Assembly: GCF_013425765.1 (NCBI RefSeq)
Contig: NZ_JACCJZ010000013.1
Coordinates: 372,001 to 436,000, forward strand
DNA from: Luteimonas deserti
GTDB taxonomy: Bacteria > Pseudomonadota > Gammaproteobacteria > Xanthomonadales > Xanthomonadaceae
Reading direction: 5' to 3'
DNA: 64,000 nt
The notes under the pieces are model-generated. The model saw only the letters and a list, made by a program, of their open reading frames with translations, did not search any database and was not told the DNA's origin. A program made the position numbers and the translations under genes. Positions 44,497 through 53,151 of the stretch are shown in pieces (within the stretch, counting starts at the first letter, position 1; each line of letters opens with the position of its first letter).

Positions 44497-45596
44497 CCCA
44501 CGACACCGCTTATCCCACGCACGTGCCGTCGGCGACGCCGGTGACCGACGATGCCGCGCTCCAGTCGCTGGGCCTGGTGCCCGCCGATCGCGCCGATATC
44601 GAGGTCGTCGGTCGCAGTCTGGAGGACATCACGCCCGGCAACCTGCACGTGTTCGGCCGTGACGCGGCGAGCAAAACCGCCGCGTTCTCGAGTCAGCTGC
44701 TCGACCAGGTGCGCAACAGCGATCTCGACGCGACCGGCGAGAAGCTGGGTGAAGTCGTGCGGATCGCGCGTTCGCTCGATCTCGGCAGCTTCGCCGGTCG
44801 CTCCAAGGTGCCGCTGCTCGGACGCCTGATCGACAAGATGCGCGCCGGCCGCGACGAACTGGTGCAGACCTTCAGCAGCACCAACCAGCAGATCGAGCGG
44901 CTGATGGGTGACGTCGGCCGTCAGCAGGATCTGCTGACGCGCCGCATCTCCGACTTCGATCGCATGCACGACGTGGTGCTCGAGGAGCGGCGCGCGCTGG
45001 GTGTGCACGTGGTCGCGGGGCGCGAACGCCTGGCCCGTCTCGCTGCCGAACAGACGACGCTCGCCGGCGCGGAAGACCCGCAATCGCGCACGCGCCGCGC
45101 CGAAATCGAGAATGCCATCCGCCTGCTCGACAAGCGTGTCGGCGATCTGCTGGTGATGCAGCACGCCGCCGACCAGTCGCTGCCAATGATCCGGCTGATC
45201 CAGGCCAATGCGATCCAGCTGGTGGAGAAGTTCAACACCGTCCGCAACATCACGATTCCCTCGTGGAAGCGGCAGTTCGCGATCCAGCTGTCGCTGGGCG
45301 AGCAGAAGAATGCGGTGGAACTGTCGAACGCCATCGACGACGCGACCAACGAACTGATGCGCAGCAATGCCGACCTGCTGCGTCAGACCTCGGTCGAGAC
45401 CGCGAAGGCCAACCAGCGCGCCGTCATCGATATCGGCACGCTGCGCCATGTGCACGAGCAGCTGATCCAGACGGTCGAGGAAGTCCGCAGCATCCATCGC
45501 GACGGTATGCAGCAGCGCCGCGAAGCCGAAGGCGAACTCGCGCGCCTGCGCGACGACGTGCAGAAGCGGTTGGCGGCGCCGACGGACGGCGTCTGA
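44493..45596 (+). CDS. telA: TelA family (toxic anion resistance) protein
   Basis: A 367-residue cytosolic, mainly helical TelA/KlaA-like protein. Family blocks visible are the LGRLIDKMRAGRDELVQTFSS region, IERLMGDVGRQQDLLTRRISDFDRM, ENAIRLLDKRVGDLLVMQHAADQSLPMIRLIQ and VEKFNTVRNITIPSWKRQFAIQLSLGEQKNAVEL. TelA proteins are linked to tellurite and antimicrobial-peptide tolerance and to Ter-type stress systems, although their biochemical action is unclear. ATG 44493 lies in an ATGA overlap. It ends the five-gene operon. Confidence 0.92.
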   Translation: MTHDTAYPTHVPSATPVTDDAALQSLGLVPADRADIEVVGRSLEDITPGNLHVFGRDAASKTAAFSSQLLDQVRNSDLDATGEKLGEVVRIARSLDLGSFAGRSKVPLLGRLIDKMRAGRDELVQTFSSTNQQIERLMGDVGRQQDLLTRRISDFDRMHDVVLEERRALGVHVVAGRERLARLAAEQTTLAGAEDPQSRTRRAEIENAIRLLDKRVGDLLVMQHAADQSLPMIRLIQANAIQLVEKFNTVRNITIPSWKRQFAIQLSLGEQKNAVELSNAIDDATNELMRSNADLLRQTSVETAKANQRAVIDIGTLRHVHEQLIQTVEEVRSIHRDGMQQRREAEGELARLRDDVQKRLAAPTDGV

Positions 45597-45655
45597 AACG
45601 GTCACCGGGCTGACGACGCGGGCATTCGGAATGTCTGCCGGGAATCGTCCACCTC

Positions 45656-45756
45656 GTCCGACCCGCCGCGTCCGTGCCACATCCTGTGTAGGAGCGTGCT
45701 TGCGCGCGAGGACGCTGTCCCGGTAACGCTCGTTCGCGCGAGAGCGAACTCCCTAC
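45656..45756. repeat. Extragenic palindromic repeat, copy 1
   Basis: The unit begins GTCCGACCCGCC and includes CCACATCC.GTGTAG, then an imperfect palindrome running from GTAGGAGCGTGCTTGCGCG to GAGAGCGAACTCCCTAC (45688-45756). It is typical in form of the GTAGGAGCGC...GCGCTCCTAC elements of xanthomonads and pseudomonads. The palindrome is followed by CAGGTCAGC at 45767-45775. Confidence 0.75.
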
Positions 45757-45849
45757 GAACGAGCGGCAGGTCAGCTTGCTCCAGACGTGTGGGTCGCCCG
45801 ACAACCGGCGACGTGTTCCGGATTCATGACCGGCACGCCGCCACGAGTG

Positions 45850-45950
45850 GGTCCGACCCGGCCCGTCCGCGCCACATCCGGTGTAGAAGCGCGCTTGCGC
45901 GCGAAGGCGCAGTCCCGGTAGAGCGCGTTCGCGCGCGAGCGCGCTCCTAC
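45850..45950. repeat. Extragenic palindromic repeat, copy 2
   Basis: A second copy of the unit about 195 bases downstream. It starts GGTCCGACCCGGCCC, has CCACATCCGGTGTAG, and the palindrome GTAGAAGCGCGCTTGCGCG to GCGAGCGCGCTCCTAC (45883-45950), longer and more symmetric than copy 1. CAGGTCAGC follows again and overlaps the hemE stop codon. Confidence 0.75.
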
Positions 45951-45963
45951 GGGGAGCTCCAGG

Positions 45964-47037
45964 TCAGCGCGCGCTGTACGCGTGCACTTCGTCGACCAGC
46001 ACGCGTACGTGATCGGGGTTCATGTCCGGCGACATGCCGTGGCCGAGGTTGAAGACATGGCCGTCGCGCGAGCCGCCGTTGCCTTCGCGGTAGCTGTCAA
46101 GGGCATGACGCACCTGTGCGCGGATCGCATCGGGTGCGCCGTAGAGCGTGGTCGGTTCGAGATTGCCCTGCAGCGCGACGCGGCCCTCGGTACGACGCGC
46201 GGCATCGCCGAGTTCGATGAGCCAGTCGACGCCGACACCCTCCGCGCCGGAGCGCGAGAGGTCGTCGAGATAGGCGGCATTGCCCTTGCCGAACAGGATC
46301 AGCGGGGTGCGCTCGGCGCCGTCGCCGCGTTGCAGTTCCCGGGCGATGCGGGTCAGGTAAGGCAGCGAGAATTCACGGTACATCGCCGGGCTCAGCACGC
46401 CGCCCCAGGTATCGAACACCTGCAGTGCCTGCGCGCCAGCCGCGCGCTGCGCGGCGAGGTAGGCGATGACTGCGTCGGTGTTGACCGACAGCAGCGCGTG
46501 CAGCGCCTTCGGATCATTGAGCGCCATCGCCTTGATGCGCGCGAAATCCTTGCTGCCGCCGCCTTCGACCATGTAGCAGGCCAGCGTCCACGGGCTGCCG
46601 GAAAACCCGATCAGCGGGACGCGGCCGTCGAGCTCGCGGCGGATCACCCGCACCGCGTCCATGACGTAACGCAGTTCCGTCTCCATATCCGGCACGCCGA
46701 GCTTCTCGATACTCGCGGCATCACGCACCGGATGGCGGAACTTCGGGCCTTCGCCCTCGACGAAGTACAGCTCCAGGCCCATCGCGTCGGGGATGGTCAG
46801 GATGTCGGAGAACAGGATGGCCGCGTCGAGGTCGAAGCGCGCCAGCGGCTGCAGCGTGACCTCGCAGGCGAGATCGGGATTCTTCGCCATCGCCAGGAAA
46901 CTGCCCGCCTGCTTGCGTGTCGCGCGGTACTCCGGCAGGTAACGACCGGCCTGGCGCATCAGCCAGACCGGCGTGCGGTCGACGGGTTCGCGGCGGAGCG
47001 CGCGGAGAAAGCGGTCGTTCTTGAGGGCGGCGGACAT
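45964..47037 (-). CDS. hemE: Uroporphyrinogen decarboxylase
   Basis: A 357-residue cytosolic enzyme that decarboxylates the four acetate groups of uroporphyrinogen III to give coproporphyrinogen III in haem synthesis. Diagnostic blocks are [19 protein letters not shown] (active-site arginines), [18 protein letters not shown] (catalytic Asp), [34 protein letters not shown] and [16 protein letters not shown]. Length and order are standard. A repeat unit adjoins its stop codon. It starts 38 bases after a small WGR gene on the same strand. Confidence 0.97.
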   Translation of the reverse strand: MSAALKNDRFLRALRREPVDRTPVWLMRQAGRYLPEYRATRKQAGSFLAMAKNPDLACEVTLQPLARFDLDAAILFSDILTIPDAMGLELYFVEGEGPKFRHPVRDAASIEKLGVPDMETELRYVMDAVRVIRRELDGRVPLIGFSGSPWTLACYMVEGGGSKDFARIKAMALNDPKALHALLSVNTDAVIAYLAAQRAAGAQALQVFDTWGGVLSPAMYREFSLPYLTRIARELQRGDGAERTPLILFGKGNAAYLDDLSRSGAEGVGVDWLIELGDAARRTEGRVALQGNLEPTTLYGAPDAIRAQVRHALDSYREGNGGSRDGHVFNLGHGMSPDMNPDHVRVLVDEVHAYSAR

Positions 47038-47074
47038 CGGGACTGGAATTCCTGGTGGATTCGAAAGGGCGTGC

Positions 47075-47329
47075 TCAGGCCGGCGCGTCGCTGCCGCGGG
47101 CGAACATCAGCTGGAAGCCGCGCTTGAGCTGCGCGTCGCGTGCGGCTTCGAGTGCCTTGAGTGCGCTGGGCTGGTCGAGGAACTGGTCGCGCCGCAGGGA
47201 GCTGCGGCCGCCGACCTGGCCGGTTTCGCGCAGCAGGGTCCAGCCGCCCAGCAGATCGGGCTGCAGGGTCAATTGCACGAAGCGCGGGGATTCGTGGCCG
47301 TCGGGACGTTGTTGCAGGAACAGGCGCAT
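47075..47329 (-). CDS. Stand-alone WGR domain protein
   Basis: An 84-residue protein consisting of little more than a WGR domain: [40 protein letters not shown], ending [13 protein letters not shown]. Here the tryptophan and the glycine-arginine pair are spread over [16 protein letters not shown] domains bind nucleic acid ends in PARPs and in MolR-like proteins; single-domain bacterial versions have no assigned function. It lies 37 bases upstream of hemE and is probably co-transcribed. ATG 47329 was chosen because the domain starts there. Confidence 0.78.
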   Translation of the reverse strand: MRLFLQQRPDGHESPRFVQLTLQPDLLGGWTLLRETGQVGGRSSLRRDQFLDQPSALKALEAARDAQLKRGFQLMFARGSDAPA

Positions 47330-47407
47330 TGCGGTCGATTGTACGGCCGGCCCCGCCGCGACGCCGCACGTAACATGGCGCTCCCGCTGCCGACGACGGG
47401 TTCGACC

Positions 47408-48097
47408 ATGCGCATGCTCGATTTCAGCTCCCTGGGCGCCACCGCCTCGACCCTGCTCGGGCTGGTGCTCGTCACGCTGGTCGCGGTCGGCATCCGCCTG
47501 GCGTTCATGCAGCGGATGCAGCGTCGGCGCGAGCGCGAGAACCGGCAGATCAACGAGCGGCTCAAGACCCTGATCGCCGCCTACAAGACGCTTGGTGGCT
47601 CGTTCACCGGCGAGCTGGACGTCGATCCGCGGCATCTGCGCGACCTGCGCCAGAGCGCACGCGAGGCGCTCACCGGTGCAGACCCGGGCACCGCCACGCC
47701 CGAGGCTGCCTTCGATTCGGATGCCGCGGTGCGCCGGCGGCGGGTCCGCGATGCGGTCGAGGCCGCGTTGTCGGACGTGATCCTGCTCGGCACCGAAGAC
47801 CAAGTGCGGCTGGCGGCGCAGGCGGCCGGCGACATGGTCGCGCGTCGGCCGGTCCGGGTCTCGGCGCTGGTCGTGTCGTTGCGCGCCTTCATCCGTCAGG
47901 CGCTCGACCTCGACCCCGTGCCCGCCGATCTGGTCGTCCCCGACCAGGGACCCGTGCGCGGCGACGGCGGCGCGAAGAAGGGCGCTGCGCAGGGCGGACG
48001 CGGTGGCGGTGGTGGGGGCGGTGGTGGGGGCGGCGGAATCGGCGGCACAGGGCCGGGCCTGGGCGGGCCGGGCCGCGGCGCGAGTGAGACGCCCTGA
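47408..48097 (+). CDS. Hypothetical membrane-anchored protein with glycine-rich tail
   Basis: A 229-residue protein. One N-terminal helix (residues 10-30, ATASTLLGLVLVTLVAVGIRLAF) is followed by Arg-rich MQRMQRRRERENRQINERLKTL, so most of it probably faces the cytoplasm. Residues 50-190 are helical and soluble. The end is a low-complexity Gly-rich tail with a run of about 11 glycines. Similar proteins of unknown function occur in xanthomonads. An in-frame ATG at 47374 would add 11 residues. It converges with aroB, 3 bases apart. Confidence 0.65.
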   Translation: MRMLDFSSLGATASTLLGLVLVTLVAVGIRLAFMQRMQRRRERENRQINERLKTLIAAYKTLGGSFTGELDVDPRHLRDLRQSAREALTGADPGTATPEAAFDSDAAVRRRRVRDAVEAALSDVILLGTEDQVRLAAQAAGDMVARRPVRVSALVVSLRAFIRQALDLDPVPADLVVPDQGPVRGDGGAKKGAAQGGRGGGGGGGGGGGGIGGTGPGLGGPGRGASETP

Positions 48098-48100
48098 GGC

Positions 48101-49192
48101 TCAGCCGCGCAGCACGTCCTGCACGGCGGCCTCGGGCACGCCGGCCAGTACGCGGGCGCGGCCGACGCCGTCCCAGACGATGAAGCGCAGGCCGTCGGCC
48201 TGGGCCTTCTTGTCGAGACGCATGTGCGCGAGCAGGCGGTCCGGGTCGAGACCCGATGGCAGCGCGACCGGCAGCCCGAGGCGCTGCAGCAGCGCTTGCA
48301 GACGCGCCGTGTCCGCCGCCGGCGCCAACCCGAGCACCTCCGACAATCGCGCCGCCAGCACCATGCCCACCGCGACCGCCTCGCCGTGGTTGAGGCCGTC
48401 GTAGCCCTGTTCGGTCTCGATCGCATGCCCGAAGGTGTGGCCGAAGTTGAGCAATGCGCGCTCGCCGTGTTCGAACGGGTCGCGCGCGACGATCGCCGCC
48501 TTGTGCGCGCAGCTGCGGGCGATCGCGTCGGCCAGCGCCGCATCGTCCATCGTCAGCAGCGCATCGGCGTGGTCATCGAGCCAGCCCAGGAAGTCCGCAT
48601 CGCCGAGCGCGCCGTACTTCACCACCTCGGCCAGGCCGGCGCGCAGTTCGCGTGCGGGCAAGCTGCGCAACGCGGCGGTATCGGCGATCACCGCGCACGG
48701 TGGATGGAAGGCGCCGACGAGGTTCTTGCCCTGCGGCAGGTCCACGGCGGTCTTGCCGCCCACCGCGGAATCCACCATCGCCAGCAGGGTGGTGGGCAGC
48801 TGCACGCAGTCGATGCCACGCATCCAGCAGGCGGCGGCGAAGCCGGCCAGATCGCCGATCACGCCACCCCCGAGTGCGAATACCGACGCGTCACGGCGCA
48901 GCCGGGCCTCGGCTAGCGCATGGGTGACGTCGGCGAAATGGGCGAGCGTCTTCGCAGCCTCGCCGGCGGGCAGGACATGCCGGTGCAGGCGCAGGCCCGG
49001 GCGTGCCGCACGCAGGGCGTCGGCCACGCGATCGGCATACAGCGGCGCCACGTTGCGATCACTGACCAGCATCGCTTCGCCGCCGCGCACGGTCTCGGCG
49101 AGCGTGTCGCCGTCGTCGAGCAGACCAGGGCCGATGCGGATGCGATAGGGACGATCACCGGCGACGGTGACCTCGCGATGGGGCGTCGTCAT
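48101..49192 (-). CDS. aroB: 3-dehydroquinate synthase
   Basis: A 363-residue NAD- and metal-dependent enzyme converting DAHP to 3-dehydroquinate, step 2 of the shikimate pathway. Visible blocks are [69 protein letters not shown] and [31 protein letters not shown] (metal-binding histidines). It follows aroK by 79 bases on the same strand, the usual aroKB order. ATG 49192 gives the standard length. Confidence 0.97.
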   Translation of the reverse strand: MTTPHREVTVAGDRPYRIRIGPGLLDDGDTLAETVRGGEAMLVSDRNVAPLYADRVADALRAARPGLRLHRHVLPAGEAAKTLAHFADVTHALAEARLRRDASVFALGGGVIGDLAGFAAACWMRGIDCVQLPTTLLAMVDSAVGGKTAVDLPQGKNLVGAFHPPCAVIADTAALRSLPARELRAGLAEVVKYGALGDADFLGWLDDHADALLTMDDAALADAIARSCAHKAAIVARDPFEHGERALLNFGHTFGHAIETEQGYDGLNHGEAVAVGMVLAARLSEVLGLAPAADTARLQALLQRLGLPVALPSGLDPDRLLAHMRLDKKAQADGLRFIVWDGVGRARVLAGVPEAAVQDVLRG

Positions 49193-49271
49193 CGAATGGA
49201 TCCAAGAAGGGCGCAGGGCGACACGGGTGCGTCGCGGTCGCAGATGGGAAGAGGACGCAGGACGCTCCCGC

Positions 49272-49832
49272 TCATGCGTGGGGCGCGGGATGCGTGTCGG
49301 CGGCAGGCGGCTGCCAGTGCGCCTGCACCAGGCGGCCCAGCTGGGCTGCTGCTTCGGCGCAGGCGTGCCGACCGGTATCGAATCGCAGGTGCGCGGCCTC
49401 GGCGTAAAGCGGGGCACGCACGGCCGCCAACCGTTCGAGCACGGTGCGCCGGTCGCCGTGGGCCAGCAGCGGCCGCGTGCGGTCGCGGGCCAGTCGCGCC
49501 AGCTGGGTGTCCACGTCCGCATGCATATGGATCACCAGCGCGCGGGCGCGCATCCGCGCGCGGTTGTCCGCATCGAGGACCGCACCCCCGCCGGTGGCGA
49601 CGATCTGGCGGGTGCCCTCCAGCACGTCGGCCAGGATGCTGCGCTCGCGTGCGCGGAATCCGGCTTCGCCCTCGCAGTCGAAGATCATCGGGATGGTGGC
49701 GCCGGTGCGGACCTCGATTTCATGGTCCACGTCCACGAACGCCAGACCGCAGCGCCGTGCGAGGCGGCGACCGATCGACGATTTGCCGGCGCCCATCGGA
49801 CCGACGAGCACGAGGTTGGGGGCGGACTGCAT
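49272..49832 (-). CDS. aroK: Shikimate kinase
   Basis: A 186-residue P-loop kinase that phosphorylates shikimate. Walker A is GPMGAGKSS (residues 11-19). [19 protein letters not shown] is the substrate-binding block and [15 protein letters not shown] the GGG motif; RTRPLL lies in the lid. It is directly upstream of aroB. TAGCAT (49839-49844) ends 6 bases before the ATG, so the aroKB message may be leaderless. Confidence 0.96.
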   Translation of the reverse strand: MQSAPNLVLVGPMGAGKSSIGRRLARRCGLAFVDVDHEIEVRTGATIPMIFDCEGEAGFRARERSILADVLEGTRQIVATGGGAVLDADNRARMRARALVIHMHADVDTQLARLARDRTRPLLAHGDRRTVLERLAAVRAPLYAEAAHLRFDTGRHACAEAAAQLGRLVQAHWQPPAADTHPAPHA

Positions 49833-49838
49833 GGCCGC

Positions 49839-49844
49839 ATGCTA
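49839..49844 (-). promoter_or_regulatory. Candidate -10 box of aroK
   Basis: TAGCAT on the minus strand, then GCGGCC, then the aroK ATG. No -35 is obvious at 16-18 bases. Leaderless initiation is inferred from spacing. Confidence 0.35.
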
Positions 49845-50041
49845 GCAGCGGGGCAACGTGGCGCGCCTCGCGGCAGGCATGTCGGGGACCGGGGGCGGGG
49901 GTGCTGGCCTACCGGAGCACACTGTTTTTTTGGCGCGCGCGCGGCATCCGGTCGAGCCGCGCGGGACTGCGCCGGCAGAGCGCGACCCCGACGATGGCCG
50001 ACGTCGTCGCTTGCGCCGACCGCGCAGGCCGCCGGGCGCGA

Positions 50042-50851
50042 TCAGGCCTCCCGCAGGATCCGTCGTCCGGCGTCCAGCGTCACCACTTGATCCGCGTGGT
50101 CCGGCAGCGTGCGCAGCGCCTGGCGGCTGACCCGCTCGAAGTGCTGCACGAACCGCGCGATGCCCGCCGCGTTCATGCCGCCGCCGCCCGGCCTGGCCGA
50201 ATGCAGGGCCTGTTCCTGCTGCAGACGCCAGTCGAAGACCACCTCGAAGCCTGGCGGCTGCAGAAACAGCAGCCTGTCGATGCAGGCCCACAGCGCCGGA
50301 TAATCGCGGCCAAGCGCGGCGTTGCACCAGCGTCGCCAGGTGCCGGACGGGTCCTCGTCGCGTTCCAGCGCGTTCACCGGTTCGATCAGGCAGCGTGGTG
50401 CTTCCGGCGGCGTGCCGACGCACCAGCCCTCGAACACCAGCAGGTCGATCCGCTCCGCCCAAGGCCAGCCCGCTTCGGGCAGGCGGCGGTCCTCGAGCTT
50501 GTCGAAGCGCGGCAGCCGCACCGGGGTGCCGGTGCGCACCGCGTCGAACACCGACAGACCCAGGGCCACCTCGTGCGTGCCCGGCGGGCCGCGGGTGGCG
50601 AGCAGGGGGTGCACGCGGGCGGCCAGTGCGCGCCGGGCGTCCCGGTCCAGATACAGATCGTCCAGCGAGAGCGCCGCGCCGCGCAGACCGCGCGCCGCTG
50701 CCGCGTCGATCAACTGGGCGGCGAGGGTGGATTTGCCGGTGCCCTGCAGGCCGCTGATGCCGAGCACCCGGGCGTCGTGGGACAGCGTGTCGTCGAGTAC
50801 GCGCGAGACGACGGCATCGGGCCAGCGGGCAGTCGGCGTCGTTCGGGCCAT
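50042..50851 (-). CDS. P-loop kinase, D-glycerate 3-kinase-like
   Basis: A 269-residue kinase of the phosphoribulokinase/uridine kinase superfamily, resembling plant glycerate kinase and yeast Tda10. Walker A is [17 protein letters not shown] (about residues 31-47). Also visible are [40 protein letters not shown] and [13 protein letters not shown]. These are characteristic of the YggC/GLYK group, so D-glycerate is the likely but unproven substrate. It is divergent from pdxH across 77 bases. TAAGGT ends 6 bases before the ATG. Confidence 0.85.
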   Translation of the reverse strand: MARTTPTARWPDAVVSRVLDDTLSHDARVLGISGLQGTGKSTLAAQLIDAAAARGLRGAALSLDDLYLDRDARRALAARVHPLLATRGPPGTHEVALGLSVFDAVRTGTPVRLPRFDKLEDRRLPEAGWPWAERIDLLVFEGWCVGTPPEAPRCLIEPVNALERDEDPSGTWRRWCNAALGRDYPALWACIDRLLFLQPPGFEVVFDWRLQQEQALHSARPGGGGMNAAGIARFVQHFERVSRQALRTLPDHADQVVTLDAGRRILREA

Positions 50852-50857
50852 CGCTGC

Positions 50858-50863
50858 ACCTTA
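50858..50863 (-). promoter_or_regulatory. Candidate -10 box of the glycerate-kinase-like gene
   Basis: TAAGGT on the minus strand, then GCAGCG, then ATG. It has the same 6-base spacing as the sdaA and aroK boxes and no clear -35. Confidence 0.3.
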
Positions 50864-50928
50864 GCGCCGGCCGGCGCGGATTGCAGGGCCGTTCGACATC
50901 CTCGTGCGCCGGGGCGATCATTCGAGCC

Positions 50929-51537
50929 ATGACCGAAGCCAGCCCCGTCCTGTTGAACGAAGCCCTGTCCACCTTCGCCGCGCTGTTCGAGGAAGCGCAG
51001 GCGGCCGGTGAGCCCGATCGCACCGCGATGACCGTGGCCACCGCCTCGCCGGACGGCAGGCCATCGGCGCGGACGGTCCTGCTCAAGGCCTGGGACGCAC
51101 GCGGCTTCGTGTTCTACACCCACCTCGACGGGCGCAAGGGCAGGGAGCTGCAGGCGAATCCCCAGGCGGCCCTGCTCTTCCACTGGCCGCGCGTGCGTCG
51201 GGGAGTCCAGGTGCGCATCGAAGGGCCGGTCGTGATCGTGGCGGACGAGGAGGCCGACGCCTATTTCGCCTCGCGGCCGCGCGGCAGCCAGCTCGGCGCC
51301 TGGGCCTCGAAGCAGAGCGAGGTGCTCGAGAGCCGCTCGACGTTCGAGCAGCGGCTGGCTGATGTCGAAGCGGAGTTCGAAGGGCGCGACGTGCCGCGGC
51401 CGCCGCGCTGGTCGGGCCTGCGCGTGCGTGCCGACAGGATCGAGTTCTGGTACGGGGCCGACTACCGTCTGCACGAGCGCTGGGTGTACGAGTGCGATGT
51501 CGCCGGGGATTGCAGGAAGCGGATGCTGTATCCGTGA
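50929..51537 (+). CDS. pdxH: Pyridoxamine 5'-phosphate oxidase
   Basis: A 202-residue FMN flavoprotein that oxidises PNP/PMP to pyridoxal phosphate, the cofactor of MetB and Kbl encoded here. Blocks include [87 protein letters not shown] and the C-terminal KRMLYP. Length is typical. ATG 50929 fits the family start. The stop overlaps the next start by 4 bases (GTGA). Confidence 0.95.
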   Translation: MTEASPVLLNEALSTFAALFEEAQAAGEPDRTAMTVATASPDGRPSARTVLLKAWDARGFVFYTHLDGRKGRELQANPQAALLFHWPRVRRGVQVRIEGPVVIVADEEADAYFASRPRGSQLGAWASKQSEVLESRSTFEQRLADVEAEFEGRDVPRPPRWSGLRVRADRIEFWYGADYRLHERWVYECDVAGDCRKRMLYP

Positions 51538-52448
51538 ACGGCGGGGAGTCGTCATCCGTCGCCGGTGATTCCAATCGGCACGCGAGCCGAGGCACGGCGC
51601 AGGCGCCGTCGTCGACGGATGAACCTCCGGTCATCGCGCACGGCTCTTCCAGGGCGACCGGCCCGCAGCGCATCGTCTGCCTGACCGAGGAACCGACCGA
51701 AGTGCTGTACGCGCTCGGCGAGCAGGACCGCATCGTCGGCATCAGCGGTTTCACCGTGCGTCCGCCGCAGGCGCGCAAGGAGAAGCCCAAGGTCAGTGCG
51801 TTCACCAGCGCGAAGATCGACGAGATCCTCAAGCTCGAACCGGATTTCGTCGTCGGGTTTTCCGACATCCAGGCCGACATCGCCGCCGTGCTCGTGCGCC
51901 GCGGCGTCGAGGTGTGGATCAGCAACCACCGCAGTGTCGACGGCATCGTCGACTACGTGCGCCGGCTCGGCGCGCTAGTCGGCTGCGCGGCGCGCGCCGA
52001 CGCCTATGCCGACGAACTGCGCCGCGGACTGGATGAGATCGAGGCGCAAAGCGCGCGCCTGCCGCAGCGCCCCCGCGTCTATTTCGAGGAATGGGACGAG
52101 CCGATCATCACCGGCATCCGCTGGGTCGCCGAGCTGGTGCGCATCGCCGGTGGTGACGACGTGTTCCCCGAGCTGTCGGCCGAACCGCTGGCGAAGGCCC
52201 GGATTCTGGCCAATGGCGATCCGGTGATCGAACGCGCGCCCGACATCATCCTCGGCTCGTGGTGCGGCAAGAAGTTCCGCCCCGAGCGCGTGGCCGCGCG
52301 TCCGGGCTGGGACGCGATTCCGGCGGTACGCGACGGCGAGCTGCACGAGATCAAGTCGCCGTTGATCCTGCAGCCGGGCCCGGCGGCGTTGACCGATGGC
52401 GTGCGGCAGATCGCCGACATCGTGCAGGCCTGGGCGCGCAGGCGCTGA
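51534..52448 (+). CDS. Periplasmic-binding-fold protein, cobalamin-binding (BtuF-like) family
   Basis: A 304-residue protein with the helical-backbone metal/cofactor receptor fold: [87 protein letters not shown] and [14 protein letters not shown]. It is usually annotated as cobalamin- or iron-complex-binding. Notably there is no signal peptide or lipobox, and no permease or ATPase gene nearby. The start is GTG 51534 in the GTGA overlap with pdxH; about 50 hydrophilic residues precede the domain. It may act in the cytoplasm or be mis-started. Confidence 0.78.
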   Translation: MNGGESSSVAGDSNRHASRGTAQAPSSTDEPPVIAHGSSRATGPQRIVCLTEEPTEVLYALGEQDRIVGISGFTVRPPQARKEKPKVSAFTSAKIDEILKLEPDFVVGFSDIQADIAAVLVRRGVEVWISNHRSVDGIVDYVRRLGALVGCAARADAYADELRRGLDEIEAQSARLPQRPRVYFEEWDEPIITGIRWVAELVRIAGGDDVFPELSAEPLAKARILANGDPVIERAPDIILGSWCGKKFRPERVAARPGWDAIPAVRDGELHEIKSPLILQPGPAALTDGVRQIADIVQAWARRR

Positions 52449-52607
52449 GCAACCGCACGGCACGCCCGCGCGGCACGCCGCGATGTGGCGATGTGAATGG
52501 CCGCACGGCAGAGCGTTTGGAGCCGCACGGCGCATGCGTATGCGCATCGCGCCGTCATGCGCGTGCCGACGCGGGTGGAGTGGTCTGCGGTCGCGTCGCG
52601 GAACCGC

Positions 52608-53003
52608 TCAGGACGCGGGCGGCACCGTCGGATCCCGCCATCGGCTGAGCCGCGTGGCGAGCAAGGCGTCGACGACTTCGTGTGCGCGCACGTCGCCGGG
52701 CCCGCGCGCGTCGTGGCCCTTGCCCTTGTCGTGGTTGCAGCGTGCGCAGGCCAACGCGAGATTGCGCGGATCATCGGCGTCGTCGCCGACCTGCGCGGTC
52801 AACACCGCGGCCGCGCGCCGGCCGAACCAGGCTTGGGGCACCACGTGTTCCAGCGTCGTGTTGCCGAGCGGCTCGCCATCGCCGCGAAGCTGCAGCGTGC
52901 TGCGGCAATGCAGGCAGCGCGTCGACCAGATGCCGCCGTCGAGGACGGCGAGGGCATCGGTATGCGCCGCGAGCAGCAGGCGCCGTCGCAGTGCCGCGCG
53001 CAT
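52608..53003 (-). CDS. HNH endonuclease family protein
   Basis: A 131-residue small nuclease-like protein. A CLHC pair (about residues 30-33), then TTLEHVVPQAWFG (core histidines) and DPRNLALACARCNHDKGKGHD, make a complete zinc-stabilised HNH module. It has no methyltransferase, toxin or phage neighbour, so its target is not evident. It lies between a converging pdxH-linked gene and kbl. A GC-rich hairpin (53044-53074) separates it from kbl. Confidence 0.85.
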   Translation of the reverse strand: MRAALRRRLLLAAHTDALAVLDGGIWSTRCLHCRSTLQLRGDGEPLGNTTLEHVVPQAWFGRRAAAVLTAQVGDDADDPRNLALACARCNHDKGKGHDARGPGDVRAHEVVDALLATRLSRWRDPTVPPAS

Positions 53004-53043
53004 GGCTCAGAACCTGTTCAAGGTGCGTCGCGAGGGCAGCGAG

Positions 53044-53074
53044 GTGGCGCGTGCCGGAGTGGAGAACGCGCCAC
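53044..53074 (-). terminator. Possible hairpin terminator downstream of kbl
   Basis: GTGGCGCG (53044-53051) and CGCGCCAC (53067-53074) form an 8-bp perfect stem, 78 bases beyond the kbl stop on the minus strand. There is no T-run, so Rho-independent termination is uncertain. Confidence 0.3.
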
Positions 53075-53151
53075 GTCCGTGGAAGTACGTGAGCGTTCCG
53101 AGCACCGCACACGCGTCAGATGGCAGGCGTCGCGGGACGTTGGCCACGATC

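Larger units (their letters stand above)
45597..45963. other. Intergenic region carrying two palindromic repeat units
   Basis: A 367-base gap between convergent telA and hemE. Two related 100-base units fill most of it. There is no gene. The palindromes may end transcription from both sides. Confidence 0.6.

Noticed and set aside
49890-49931. GTGCT...AGCAC followed by seven T, resembling a plus-strand terminator between aroK and the glycerate-kinase-like gene
   Set aside because: The stem is only 5 bp with a 10-base loop, and no plus-strand gene ends upstream of it.
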